16,930 nucleotides of DNA from an uncultured Lachnospiraceae bacterium (GTDB lineage Bacteria > Bacillota > Clostridia > Lachnospirales > Lachnospiraceae), in contig CAJUOE010000256.1 of assembly GCA_910587895.1 (NCBI GenBank), positions 1-16,930 on the forward strand. The letters are read 5' to 3'. Position 1 is the stretch's first letter, and each line of letters starts with the position of its first letter. The notes beneath the pieces were generated by a model that saw only the letters and a list, made by a program, of their open reading frames with translations, searched no databases and was not told the DNA's origin. Made by a program: the position numbers and the translations under genes. Of this stretch, positions 6,618 through 14,883 are shown in pieces.

Positions 6618-8222
6618 ATGAAAAAAGTATTTTGTAGTTTGGCAACATTTATTTTTGTTATCCTGTGTGGTTTCACTGTAAATGCGGGACACGATGTGAC
6701 TGCGCCCAGGATCAACAGCGTGACATTGGATAAGGATACCGTGGTAAAGCCGGGCATATTAAATATCACGTTAGACATTACGGAAGAGGAAACAGGAGTC
6801 ACGCATATTACCATTGGGTATAGAAAACCCGGCATACCTGAGACGTATTCTTTGACGGCATATTTGACGATACCGAATCAGTTTACCGGAAAATATACGG
6901 TGTCAGTTCCAATTTCAAGCACATTCAATGTCGGGGATGATTTCTATGTATCAGACATTCAAATCAGCGATGCACAGGGAAACGAGAGCTTTTATTTAAA
7001 TGTGCAAAATGAAAATAAACTTTATCTGAGAAATGAAGATGGTTCTCTGAATAAAGATGAATTTTGTCCTGTGAATCATGGGTTTTCAGTAAAAGAAGAA
7101 TTTGACGTTAATTTCCAATACTATATTACCAATCCCAATATCATTTCCAAAATCAGAAATATGGGCGATGCAGAAACAGGAATGGTAACATATGATGCCA
7201 ATAATCATGTTGCCTCCAGGCAGATCTTTGATGCAATCAAAGGAACGAATAAAACGATTGTATTTTCCAATGATTCTGTGCAGTGGGTGTTTAAGGGGAG
7301 CGACATAACAGGAAATATAAAGGATATTGATTTAAATACAGACTCTTCAGAAACAAATGGAACAGACTATGATAATAGCAAAAATGTCCTGAAGATAGAT
7401 TTTGCAGATAATGGAGTATTGCCCGGGAAGGCGAGGATTCGCTTAAAATCAGATTATATTTTTACACTCCACAATCTTTCGGACACCCTTTATCTGTATT
7501 ATCTCGATCAGGCTGATAACGCTGTAGAAAAAATAAATACAGACGTTAATTACATACTTGACGGTACTGACCACTGGTGCCAGTTTTATGTATATCATAA
7601 TTCCAGTTATATCATCTGCCCACAGGCTGCCCGGTATATTCCGGCAAAGGGGACAATGATAAACGATAATAAGACAAAGGCGCAGTACAGGATAACGAAA
7701 GCCGGGAAGAAAAATGGTACGGCAGAGTACCAGAAACCAGCAAATAACAATGCGAAGACCATTACCATACCGGAAAACGTATCCATTAATGGTATTACAT
7801 ATCAGGTGACACATATCGCCGACAATGCATTTAAAAATAACAAAAAACTGACCAAAATTGTGGTCGGCAAAAACATAAAGACGATTGGCAGGAATGCGTT
7901 TGCCGGATGCAGCAGGTTAAAGACCGTTAGCAAGGGAACCGGCATAACAAAGCTTGGTTCAAAAGCGTTTTACAGGTGCACACAGCTTACAAAGGTAACA
8001 ATTCCGGCAAAGGTAACTTCCATTGAGAGCCAGGCATTTTCCGGTTGCAGGAAATTGAAGACCATTACCATTAAATCAACAAAGTTAAATTTTGTTGGTA
8101 AGAATGCCCTCAAAGGAATTGACGCAAAAGCAAAGATTAAAGTTCCCTCAGCCAAATTAAAAAAATATAAACAGCTGTTAAAGAAACGAGGACAGAAGTC
8201 CACCGTAAATATAATCAAATAA
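6618..8222 (+). CDS. Secreted BspA-type leucine-rich repeat protein
   Basis: A 534-residue exported protein. AAAGGAGG (6602-6609) is 8 nt from ATG 6618, better than the in-frame TTG at 6612. The signal peptide is 1-23 (KKVFCSLATFIFVILCGFTVNA). Residues ~26-130 look like an Ig-type beta-sandwich (DVTAPRINSVTLD...VSDIQISDAQGNES). Residues ~160-340 form a domain I cannot name that ends YVYHNSSYIIC, similar to the RFSAYAIVY end of a domain in the giant upstream protein. Residues ~379-500 hold four LRR_5/BspA repeats (AFKNNKKLTKIVVGKNIKTIG, AFAGCSRLKTV, AFYRCTQLTKVTIP, AFSGCRKLKTITI). The last 35 residues are strongly basic. There is no LPXTG or SLH anchor. BspA-type proteins often bind host or bacterial surfaces; that role is inferred here. 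Its own promoter and terminator flank it. Confidence 0.87.
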   Translation: MKKVFCSLATFIFVILCGFTVNAGHDVTAPRINSVTLDKDTVVKPGILNITLDITEEETGVTHITIGYRKPGIPETYSLTAYLTIPNQFTGKYTVSVPISSTFNVGDDFYVSDIQISDAQGNESFYLNVQNENKLYLRNEDGSLNKDEFCPVNHGFSVKEEFDVNFQYYITNPNIISKIRNMGDAETGMVTYDANNHVASRQIFDAIKGTNKTIVFSNDSVQWVFKGSDITGNIKDIDLNTDSSETNGTDYDNSKNVLKIDFADNGVLPGKARIRLKSDYIFTLHNLSDTLYLYYLDQADNAVEKINTDVNYILDGTDHWCQFYVYHNSSYIICPQAARYIPAKGTMINDNKTKAQYRITKAGKKNGTAEYQKPANNNAKTITIPENVSINGITYQVTHIADNAFKNNKKLTKIVVGKNIKTIGRNAFAGCSRLKTVSKGTGITKLGSKAFYRCTQLTKVTIPAKVTSIESQAFSGCRKLKTITIKSTKLNFVGKNALKGIDAKAKIKVPSAKLKKYKQLLKKRGQKSTVNIIK

Positions 8223-8234
8223 CCAGATGCGTTT

Positions 8235-8286
8235 GCCGGACATACTACGATGCCTGAGGGCAGGTAGCATGTCCGGCTTATTTTGG
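8235..8286 (+). terminator. Intrinsic terminator after the LRR gene
   Basis: GCCGGACAT (8235-8243) pairs with ATGTCCGGC (8269-8277). The interior forms a second short stem (TGCC/GGCA with TAC/GTA), and TTATTTT follows. This separates the LRR gene from the chemoreceptor unit. Confidence 0.88.
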
Positions 8287-8304
8287 TGTTTTTTGCCAGA
8301 AATG

Positions 8305-8332
8305 TTGTTTTTTTACATATATATGGTAGAAT
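8305..8332 (+). promoter_or_regulatory. Extended -10 promoter of the chemoreceptor-LRR unit
   Basis: TTGTTT (8305-8310), a 16-bp spacer and TAGAAT (8327-8332), with ATGG directly before the -10. No sigma-28-type sequence (TAAA...GCCGATAA) is seen, so this chemoreceptor seems to use a housekeeping-type promoter rather than the flagellar sigma factor. Confidence 0.7.
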
Positions 8333-8375
8333 GTTTATTATATAGTAAGAATGGCAAAGAAAGAGAGGAATCAAG

Positions 8376-10379
8376 ATGCGCCAGAAAAAAGAATCAAATT
8401 CCAGAATCAAAAGACCAAGACGGCGGGGAATTGGAATTACGGTAAAATTGGTAGCAGCTGTCATTGTAAGCGTTATCATTGCTGTGTCAGCGCTTTTGGC
8501 AGTCGTATATAACCGGATGTCCCAGACACTGCTGGACAAAAGCGAAGAAATACTGGGAACCACGATGGATAAGACAATCCAGGAGACAAGGGCATGGATG
8601 AACCGAACGCTTACCATGCTGGAAACCCAAAGGGATACGATACAGTATGAGAATATGGATATTCCTGAACTGACAGAGTATATCAAACACACGGCAGGGC
8701 AGAATGACGCATATCCCGCCGGACTGTATGTGGCGTTGACGGACGGGGCATTGTACCATGCATCCTTTGTTCCAGGACCGGACTTTAACGCTCTGGAAAA
8801 AAGCTGGTATCTGAATGGACTGGAATCGGAAGAGTTTATTTTGGGAGACGTCTATTTTGATGAGGACAGCCAGTCATATGTCGTGGGGGCATCAGGAGTG
8901 CTGAAGGGTTCCGGCGATGCTGTGCGCGGCGTTGCGGCGGCAGACGTATATCTGGATTCCATTTCTGATATTGTCAGTGACAGCCAGATTGAGGATACGG
9001 GCGGCATATTTTTGGTCGATACCCGTACGGATACGATTATCGGACACCGTGACGAGGCGGTTGTAGGGAAAAAGCTCGGGGAATCCGATGGGATGTATGC
9101 CTATGCAGAGGAACAGATACAGGCGGGAAAGATGGGAATCAGCCTGTACGGCAACACCTATATTGAGATAGCGGGGATTGATGGGAGCAGCTGGATAGCA
9201 GTTGCCTATGTGTCTAAGGCGGAGGTGTTATCTGAGCTCTATGACCTGACACGTGTTGTGGTAACGATGTCAGTCATTGCCATCCTCATACTGCTCGTGA
9301 TTGTGACACTTCAGATTCGAAGGATTATTGGCAGACCGGTAAGGGAGATGAGCCGCGTGGCAACCCGGATTGCAGAGGGAGACCTTAACCAGAGCATTCG
9401 TTACCGGTCCGGAGATGAGCTGGGCGTCCTTGCGGATAATTTTAATCAGGTTACGATCCGATTGCGTGATTACATAAACTATATCAATGAAATTTCAGAT
9501 ACGCTGCACGAGATTGCCAAAGGAAATCTGGCGTTTGAACTGAAAAATGAATATACCGGTGAGTTTGTAAAGATCAGGGAATCCCTGGAGGAGATTGCTG
9601 TTGAACTCAATGTTGCCGTAGGGCAGATGAAGACAGCTTCGCGGGATGTCGCAGCCGGTGCGGCACAGGTTTCCAATAGCGCGGTAAGCCTGTCGCAGGG
9701 TTCCACGGAGCAGGCGGCAGAGGTGGAGACGCTGGCGGGACATATTGGAGAAGTATCCGATAGCGTACAGAAAATTGCGCAGGGCGCACAGGAAGCCAGC
9801 GACATTTCCAGACAGGTCAGGGGAGGACTTCTGGAGAGCAACACCAAGATGCAGAATATGACGGAAGTGATTCAGAAGATAAGCGAAAAATCAAATGCAA
9901 TCAATAAGATTGTCAAGACCATTGATGATATAGCGTTCCAGACGAATATTCTTGCGCTCAATGCAGCAGTAGAGGCTGCCAGGGCAGGAGAGGCCGGGAA
10001 GGGCTTTGCAGTGGTAGCTGAGGAAGTGCGGACTCTGGCGGGCAAATCTGCGGATGCAGCCCAGGAGACCACGGAACTTCTGGGAGAGACCATGGATTCT
10101 ATGGAAGAGGGAGTTCGTGCAGCAGATGACACGGCAAAATCCATGCTCTCAGCTGCGGGAATGGCAGAGGAAATGGATGGACTGGTAGGCGGCATTGCGG
10201 AATATACAAAGCAGCAGGCAGTCACGGCAGAGGAGATCAGCCACGGAATAGACCAGATTTCCATTGTTGTCCAGAGTAATGTGAATACGGCGGAATCCAG
10301 CGCTGCCGCCAGCCAGGAGCTGTCCAGCCAGGCTGCTGCGCTTAAGGAGCTGGTGTCCAGATTCCAGTTGAAGGAATAA
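8376..10379 (+). CDS. Methyl-accepting chemotaxis protein with extracellular dCache domain
   Basis: A 667-residue transmembrane chemoreceptor. A basic N terminus (RIKRPRRRG) precedes TM1 (~21-45). An extracellular double-Cache sensor spans ~46-290, TM2 is ~293-315, a HAMP domain ~315-367 and a second HAMP-like segment (ISDTLHEIAKGNLAFEL...GEFVKIRESLEEI) ~370-412. The cytoplasmic signalling domain is ~413-660, with the conserved tip IDDIAFQTNILALNAAVEAARAGEAGKGFAVVAEEVRTLA at 516-555. There is no C-terminal NWETF-type tether for CheR/CheB. The Cache pocket keeps W144, Y145, Y160, D162 and D190 in the spacing of the amino-acid-binding dCache motif, but has F137 and K142 where Tyr and Arg are usual. 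GAGAGG (8363-8368) is 7 nt from ATG 8376. No che or flagellar genes are nearby. A secreted LRR gene follows 12 nt downstream, presumably on the same transcript. Confidence 0.95.
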   Translation: MRQKKESNSRIKRPRRRGIGITVKLVAAVIVSVIIAVSALLAVVYNRMSQTLLDKSEEILGTTMDKTIQETRAWMNRTLTMLETQRDTIQYENMDIPELTEYIKHTAGQNDAYPAGLYVALTDGALYHASFVPGPDFNALEKSWYLNGLESEEFILGDVYFDEDSQSYVVGASGVLKGSGDAVRGVAAADVYLDSISDIVSDSQIEDTGGIFLVDTRTDTIIGHRDEAVVGKKLGESDGMYAYAEEQIQAGKMGISLYGNTYIEIAGIDGSSWIAVAYVSKAEVLSELYDLTRVVVTMSVIAILILLVIVTLQIRRIIGRPVREMSRVATRIAEGDLNQSIRYRSGDELGVLADNFNQVTIRLRDYINYINEISDTLHEIAKGNLAFELKNEYTGEFVKIRESLEEIAVELNVAVGQMKTASRDVAAGAAQVSNSAVSLSQGSTEQAAEVETLAGHIGEVSDSVQKIAQGAQEASDISRQVRGGLLESNTKMQNMTEVIQKISEKSNAINKIVKTIDDIAFQTNILALNAAVEAARAGEAGKGFAVVAEEVRTLAGKSADAAQETTELLGETMDSMEEGVRAADDTAKSMLSAAGMAEEMDGLVGGIAEYTKQQAVTAEEISHGIDQISIVVQSNVNTAESSAAASQELSSQAAALKELVSRFQLKE

Positions 10380-10391
10380 AAGGGGAACAAC

Positions 10392-12692
10392 ATGAAAATA
10401 AACAGAAAATTATTGTCTTTGTTGCTGGCATTGGCGATTATGTCCGGTTCCATATTGCCGTGGATGCAGATAACCGTCCTGGCACAGGAAATACAGACGA
10501 ATGTGCTTGCTATAGAGGATAAGAAACTCTACGATGATTTGAAATCATGCTTTGGACCAGGCAAATTTGATAATTATAAAGCAATGACCGCAAATGATGA
10601 CGAAAATCAGACCATTACGTTGGACATGCAAAAGGTGAAATTGATTGAGATACGTAACGTCGATATGAGGCAGGAGAATTCGGAAGAGATACTCCAAACT
10701 CTTATTCGCGGATGTACGAATCTGAAAGGGCTTAAATTAAAAGGCTGTAATCTCAGTGAGTTTGACTTTTCTTTTCTCGATCACAAAGAGTCATTGGAGA
10801 GCCTGTCCCTGGCTGACGGCAAGCTTGGCGAAGTTCCGGATATCATATTGCCAAACCTGCAAATGATTTGTTTGGCAAAGAATGATTTATCTGCCGACGG
10901 CGCCTGCAATTGCCTTACAGAAGACAGATTCCCGAACCTGAACAGTTTATGGCTGGATGATTGTGGGATATCGGATATCAGTTTCCTTGAACATACGGGA
11001 GATTTGCAAACGCTGTATCTGGGAGATAACCGGCTTACCGATGAATCCCTTGCTGCATTGATTGACTTGAGCAGTGAAAACTTATCCGGTCTTGAGGATC
11101 TTAATCTGGGAAAAACGATCCATGATGGTCTCTCAACCAGCCTACCGAATTTCCGCAGCGGAAATAAATTTACAGACCTTGCAAGCCTGGCGTCCCTGCC
11201 TGCCTGTTTTCCGGCGTTGGGGAACCTGGATTTGTCATATCTTATGATTGATTCACTGCAGGAGTTTGCCAGTGTAAGAGATGGCGTCAAAATTGATTTC
11301 AAAAGAAATAAAATTTGTGATTTTACAGGTTTTACCAGTGGTAAAAATTTTGATTTGACGTATCAGGATATCTCTCTTTCCGGTGATTTTGTGGAAGGCA
11401 AGGAGCGCGAGCTTCCAGAGCTGCTCCAAAGGATTCTGGATCAAGATGATGTGCTTGCTGGAACTTTGAGCTATACGAACTGTGGCCTGACGGAAGAGGG
11501 TATGGGCATTATAATTGAAAAGGGCGCTGATACGGCGTACGTGCAAGTAAATAATGGAAAACTGTATAGCTCTAAAATTCATTTTGATTTTAAGAGGATT
11601 CCAGGCTATACAGTTCCGCAGGACTTAACGGCTACGGTTGGCGATACCCTAGCAAAGGTTGCATTGCCTGCCGGCTTTACCTGGAAAGATGCCAGTTTGC
11701 CTGTGGGCGAAGAGGGAACGAATATCTTTCAGGCGATTTATACACCGAAGGATTTGGAGAGATATGTTGTGGTGGATGATATTGATGTGCCGGTTACCGT
11801 TAAGGCGCCGGTAACGGAGCCGGAAGACCCGCCAAAACCGCCGGAGCAGACGGATCCAACGGAACCGGAAGACCCGCCAAAACCGCCAGAGCAGACAGAT
11901 CCAACGGAGCCGGAAGACCCGCCGAAACCACCGGAGCAGACGGATCCAACGGAACCGGAAGACCCACCGGAACAGACAGATCCGAAAGACCCGCCGGAAC
12001 AGACGGATCCGAAAGACCCGCCGAAACCGCCGGTGGAGCAGACAAAGCCAATTATCCCGACAAAGCCGACAGAGCAGGAAAAAGCGGAGCGGGAAAAGAG
12101 GGAACTGACATTTAATGCCAATCTGAAAGTAAAGCTGAAAGGGAATAACATTCACATATCATGGGGAAGGGTACCCGGCGCAGACGGATATGACGTCTAT
12201 GTGCAGTATTGTTACAAGCGTTTCAGTGCGAAATCCATTACGCCTGTGAAGAATGGCAAAACGACAAAAGTGATCGTGAAGAAAATCAATGGCAAAAAGC
12301 TGGACTTAAAGAAATTTTGCAAAGTTTATGTACGTGCCTATAAGCAGACAGATAACAAAAAAGAAACGCTTGCAAAGACCATCACCGCACATGTCGTAGG
12401 AACCAGGAACACAGAGTACACGAACGTGAAAGCGATTAAGTTAAAGAAGAGTTCGTTTACTTTGAAAAAAGGCAAGAGCGCAGTGATTAAAGCGAGAACC
12501 GAACTTGTCAGCAAGGGTAAAAGGCAGCTTACGGATAAACATGCGAAACAGTTCCGTTATGCGTCTACCGACAAGAAGGTTGCAACGGTTTCCGCGAAGG
12601 GAAAGATTAAAGCCGTGGGAAAAGGGTCGTGTACAGTTTATGTCTATGCCAGAAATGGATATGCGAAAAAGGTAAACGTAAAAGTAAAGTAG
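10392..12692 (+). CDS. Secreted leucine-rich repeat protein with Pro-rich stalk and Fn3/Big_2 tail
   Basis: A 766-residue exported protein. The signal peptide (KLLSLLLALAIMSGSILPWMQITVLA) ends near 31. Residues ~80-330 carry internalin-like LRRs (LKGLKLKGCNLSEF, LESLSLADGKLGEV, LNSLWLDDCGISDI, LQTLYLGDNRLTDE, LEDLNLGKTI). Residues ~405-470 form a bacterial Ig-like unit (YTVPQDLTATVGDTLAKVALPAGFTW). Residues 476-560 are a Pro/Glu/Thr stalk built from a 15-residue repeat. An Fn3-like domain (574-668) and a Lys-rich Big_2-like domain (676-766) close it and match the tail of the giant protein ending at 6462, about half the residues identical by eye. No LPXTG or SLH anchor. Start: AAAAGGGG 6 nt before ATG 10392, 12 nt after the chemoreceptor stop, so co-transcription is very likely. 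A surface adhesin held by its basic tail is inferred. Confidence 0.88.
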   Translation: MKINRKLLSLLLALAIMSGSILPWMQITVLAQEIQTNVLAIEDKKLYDDLKSCFGPGKFDNYKAMTANDDENQTITLDMQKVKLIEIRNVDMRQENSEEILQTLIRGCTNLKGLKLKGCNLSEFDFSFLDHKESLESLSLADGKLGEVPDIILPNLQMICLAKNDLSADGACNCLTEDRFPNLNSLWLDDCGISDISFLEHTGDLQTLYLGDNRLTDESLAALIDLSSENLSGLEDLNLGKTIHDGLSTSLPNFRSGNKFTDLASLASLPACFPALGNLDLSYLMIDSLQEFASVRDGVKIDFKRNKICDFTGFTSGKNFDLTYQDISLSGDFVEGKERELPELLQRILDQDDVLAGTLSYTNCGLTEEGMGIIIEKGADTAYVQVNNGKLYSSKIHFDFKRIPGYTVPQDLTATVGDTLAKVALPAGFTWKDASLPVGEEGTNIFQAIYTPKDLERYVVVDDIDVPVTVKAPVTEPEDPPKPPEQTDPTEPEDPPKPPEQTDPTEPEDPPKPPEQTDPTEPEDPPEQTDPKDPPEQTDPKDPPKPPVEQTKPIIPTKPTEQEKAEREKRELTFNANLKVKLKGNNIHISWGRVPGADGYDVYVQYCYKRFSAKSITPVKNGKTTKVIVKKINGKKLDLKKFCKVYVRAYKQTDNKKETLAKTITAHVVGTRNTEYTNVKAIKLKKSSFTLKKGKSAVIKARTELVSKGKRQLTDKHAKQFRYASTDKKVATVSAKGKIKAVGKGSCTVYVYARNGYAKKVNVKVK
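11817..12046 (+). repeat. 45-bp coding tandem repeat (Pro-rich stalk)
   Basis: Three full 45-bp units start at 11817, 11862 and 11907, each encoding EPEDPPKPPEQTDPT. A shortened unit at 11952 (EPEDPPEQTDPK) and further DPPEQTDPK fragments follow. The units are nearly identical in DNA, so copy number may vary by slippage. The stalk lifts the LRR domain away from the basic tail. Confidence 0.9.
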
Positions 12693-12732
12693 ACATTCCA
12701 CGTCATTTTCTCAGCATTTGGGAGCATATCTG

Positions 12733-12761
12733 TTGTTTTGCGAATGGATAAATGGTAAAAT
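12733..12761 (+). promoter_or_regulatory. Extended -10 promoter of the Agr-like two-component operon
   Basis: TTGTTT (12733-12738), a 17-bp spacer and TAAAAT (12756-12761) with ATGG before the -10. It lies 40 bp after the stop of the secreted LRR gene. I see no terminator in 12693-12784, so readthrough from the chemoreceptor unit is also possible. Confidence 0.7.
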
Positions 12762-12784
12762 ACTATCTCTCAGGAGGTGGTTGT

Positions 12785-13495
12785 TTGATTCACGTTGCAA
12801 TCTGTGATGATGAAAAGTATATGTCAGACATCATTGGAAAAATGGTGTCTGACTTTTTCCATAGGAAAAATATGGATATTGCAATTATGCAATTTTCTTC
12901 CGGGGAGGAATTACTGGAATATGATAAGCGGATAGACATCCTGTTTCTGGATATCCAGATGAAACATCTGGACGGCATAGAGACCGCCAAAAGGCTGCGG
13001 GAACATGAATTTAAAGGCTTTCTGATTTTTGTGACAATCCTTAAGGAAATGGTGTTTCACTCTTTTGAGGTACAGGCCTACGATTATCTGGTAAAGCCAA
13101 TCGAAGAAACACGTTTTGAAAAAATGATGGAACGCCTGTTCCTTTCCCTGCAAAATGCCAGTGAATCGAATTTGCTTGTCCAAAAGGGATATGAAAGCAG
13201 GATTGTGCCTTTTGAGGATATTGTCTACTGTGAAATTATCGACCGGAAGGTATACCTGCATCTGGAATCCTCAGAAGTCATCGACTTTTATGGCCGGATT
13301 GAAAATCTCGAGGAAAAACTGGACGACAGGTTTTTCCGCTGTCACAGGAGTTTCCTGATCAATATGAAGTATTTGAAAAGTTACAAAAACGGCAGGGCAT
13401 ACATGGAAGGCAACAGGGAGATACCAGTTTCGCGGCTGCGCAGTAAGGAGTTTTCTGGTGTGATTTTACAGTATATGAAGAAATGGAGGCTGTAA
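12785..13495 (+). CDS. LytTR-family response regulator (AgrA-like)
   Basis: A 236-residue two-component regulator. The receiver domain (~1-118) has the acidic pair D8-D9 (AICDDE), phospho-acceptor D56 (LFLDIQM), T84 (IFVTI) and K104 (DYLVKPI). The LytTR DNA-binding domain (~128-228) shows ESRIVPFEDIVYCEIIDRKVYLHL and FFRCHRSFLINMKYLKSYKNGRAYM...REIPVSR. The start is a TTG at 12785 with AGGAGG (12772-12777) 7 nt upstream. An in-frame ATG at 12752 is unlikely because it lies against the -10 box of the promoter. One base separates its stop from the kinase gene, so the two form a cognate pair. The targets are unknown; LytTR regulators usually bind direct repeats. Confidence 0.93.
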   Translation: MIHVAICDDEKYMSDIIGKMVSDFFHRKNMDIAIMQFSSGEELLEYDKRIDILFLDIQMKHLDGIETAKRLREHEFKGFLIFVTILKEMVFHSFEVQAYDYLVKPIEETRFEKMMERLFLSLQNASESNLLVQKGYESRIVPFEDIVYCEIIDRKVYLHLESSEVIDFYGRIENLEEKLDDRFFRCHRSFLINMKYLKSYKNGRAYMEGNREIPVSRLRSKEFSGVILQYMKKWRL

Positions 13496-13496
13496 G

Positions 13497-14813
13497 GTGG
13501 CGGATTATATGGATTTTTTTAACTGTTACGTCATGGGAATCGTCCAGATGCTGACAGGATTTTATTTTTTTATGAAGTTTATACAAAAGCGGGTAAGGCT
13601 GTCTGTTTATTTCCTGTTTATGGTAAGCGGTATAATCGTGATAAGATGCATTCCCGGCGGCATCCTGGAATTTCTCGCATATACTTTGCTGCTGGTTGCA
13701 GTTGGGATCTTTATCGGCCATGCAGACTGGAAGGCCGTCCTTTTATATGCTGCGCTGACCGTTGAAATCATGCAGTTCAGTTATGGAATCGTAAATTCCC
13801 TGTCCAGTATTTTGTATCCCCTGGCATTTCTGGTTTTTCCAAAGACGGCTGGCTTTGCGTTTATGATATTGGGGAATATGGCGTCATTGCTGTTGGCTGT
13901 GTTTTGCTGCCACATGGTATGGCGTTATTTTTCGTATTTGGAAACCCTGAAAAAACAATATGTGTTCCTGATCCTGATACCGATATGGATGATATTCTTT
14001 ATGGGAGAGTATATCAGCTCCATTATTTATGGCTCGATCGTCACAGACAGCGGAGGCATGGTGGCTGACGCCAATCACTACCAGATGTTTGTGATACAGG
14101 TCCTGGGGATGGCAAGCCTGTTTTGTATCATGTTCGCTTACAGAAAGCTTTTGGAAAATGTTCGCCTTACTATGGAGCTATCGTTGCTGGAGCAGGAGGA
14201 GCATTCGCTGAATCAGTATGTGGAGGAGGCAAAGGCCCGCTATGAGAAAACAAAGTCCTTCCGCCATGACGTCAGGAACCATATTACGGTAATCAAAGAG
14301 CTTTTGCAGAGAGGGCAGCCGGAACAGGCCTTGCAATATATGGAAGATATGGAGGGCATGGCGGAAGAATTGTCGTTTCCGTGCAGCACCAATAATCCAG
14401 TAGCGGATATTCTGCTCGGGAATAAACTGGGGCTGGCAAAGAGCATGGGAATTGAGGTCCGTTGTTTGCTGTCGCTGCCGTATCCCTGTCCGGTGCGCGA
14501 TATTGATTTTGGCATCATTCTGTCAAATGCACTGGATAACGCCATTTCGGCCTGTAAGAATATGGAAGATGGTTTGGAAAAATATATTTGCGTGGCGGGG
14601 CGCATACAGGGAGATTTTATTCTTTTGGAGATTGAGAACAGTTATCAGGGAAACGGCAAATTCAAAAGTGGGACGGGGCTGTCAAATATCAGGGCGGTAG
14701 CGGAAAAATACCACGGCGCAATGAGCGCTAAGACGCAGGGAACGTCATTTGTGCTCAACGTACTGCTTATCATTCCACAGCATTCAGGAGACATCTCACA
14801 GCAAATCCCTTAA
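13497..14813 (+). CDS. Sensor histidine kinase, GHKL type (AgrC-like)
   Basis: A 438-residue membrane kinase. Residues ~8-215 hold about six hydrophobic segments, as in AgrC-type peptide sensors. A coiled linker (LLEQEEHSLNQYVEEAKARYEKTKS) leads to the H-box FRHDVRNH with phospho-acceptor H257. The ATPase domain has the N-box SNALDNAISAC (343-353) and the G-box GTGLSNI (392-398). It should phosphorylate the regulator encoded one base upstream. The start is GTG 13497 with GGAGG (13485-13489) 7 nt away; an ATG at 13509 is in frame but badly spaced. The membrane region suggests a hydrophobic or peptide ligand, but neither agrB nor a typical agrD lies in the window. Confidence 0.92.
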   Translation: MADYMDFFNCYVMGIVQMLTGFYFFMKFIQKRVRLSVYFLFMVSGIIVIRCIPGGILEFLAYTLLLVAVGIFIGHADWKAVLLYAALTVEIMQFSYGIVNSLSSILYPLAFLVFPKTAGFAFMILGNMASLLLAVFCCHMVWRYFSYLETLKKQYVFLILIPIWMIFFMGEYISSIIYGSIVTDSGGMVADANHYQMFVIQVLGMASLFCIMFAYRKLLENVRLTMELSLLEQEEHSLNQYVEEAKARYEKTKSFRHDVRNHITVIKELLQRGQPEQALQYMEDMEGMAEELSFPCSTNNPVADILLGNKLGLAKSMGIEVRCLLSLPYPCPVRDIDFGIILSNALDNAISACKNMEDGLEKYICVAGRIQGDFILLEIENSYQGNGKFKSGTGLSNIRAVAEKYHGAMSAKTQGTSFVLNVLLIIPQHSGDISQQIP

Positions 14814-14847
14814 TCAGTTTTTTTGTCCATCCGAAATAGGGAGAGGA

Positions 14848-14883
14848 GGAAGGCAAATGCGCAGCATTTCTTTAATGCCTTCC
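14848..14883 (+). promoter_or_regulatory. RNA hairpin burying a start codon
   Basis: GGAAGGCA (14848-14855) pairs perfectly with TGCCTTCC (14876-14883). Inside it AATGC (14856-14860) pairs with GCATT (14864-14868) around a GCA loop. The stem covers the end of the AGGAGG ribosome site (14844-14849) and the ATG at 14857, so folding would block initiation of the small ORF. There is no T tract, so it does not read as a terminator. Confidence 0.6.

Noticed and set aside
7970..8692. 240-codon minus-strand frame, and other minus-strand frames such as 9872-10453 and 430-933
   Set aside because: They are antisense to well-supported genes, have no ribosome sites, and this frame also spans a terminator and promoter.
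11817..12046. 45-bp repeats as a CRISPR array
   Set aside because: The units abut without unique spacers and encode an in-frame Pro-rich stalk.
6462..12692. LPXTG sortase anchor or SLH domain at the ends of the surface proteins
   Set aside because: All three C termini were read; they end in basic beta-strand or LRR sequence with no LPXTG, hydrophobic tail or SLH repeat.
12752..12784. ATG 12752 as the start of the response regulator
   Set aside because: It lies against the -10 box, and the family N terminus (IHVAICDDE) begins at the TTG at 12785 with ideal ribosome spacing.
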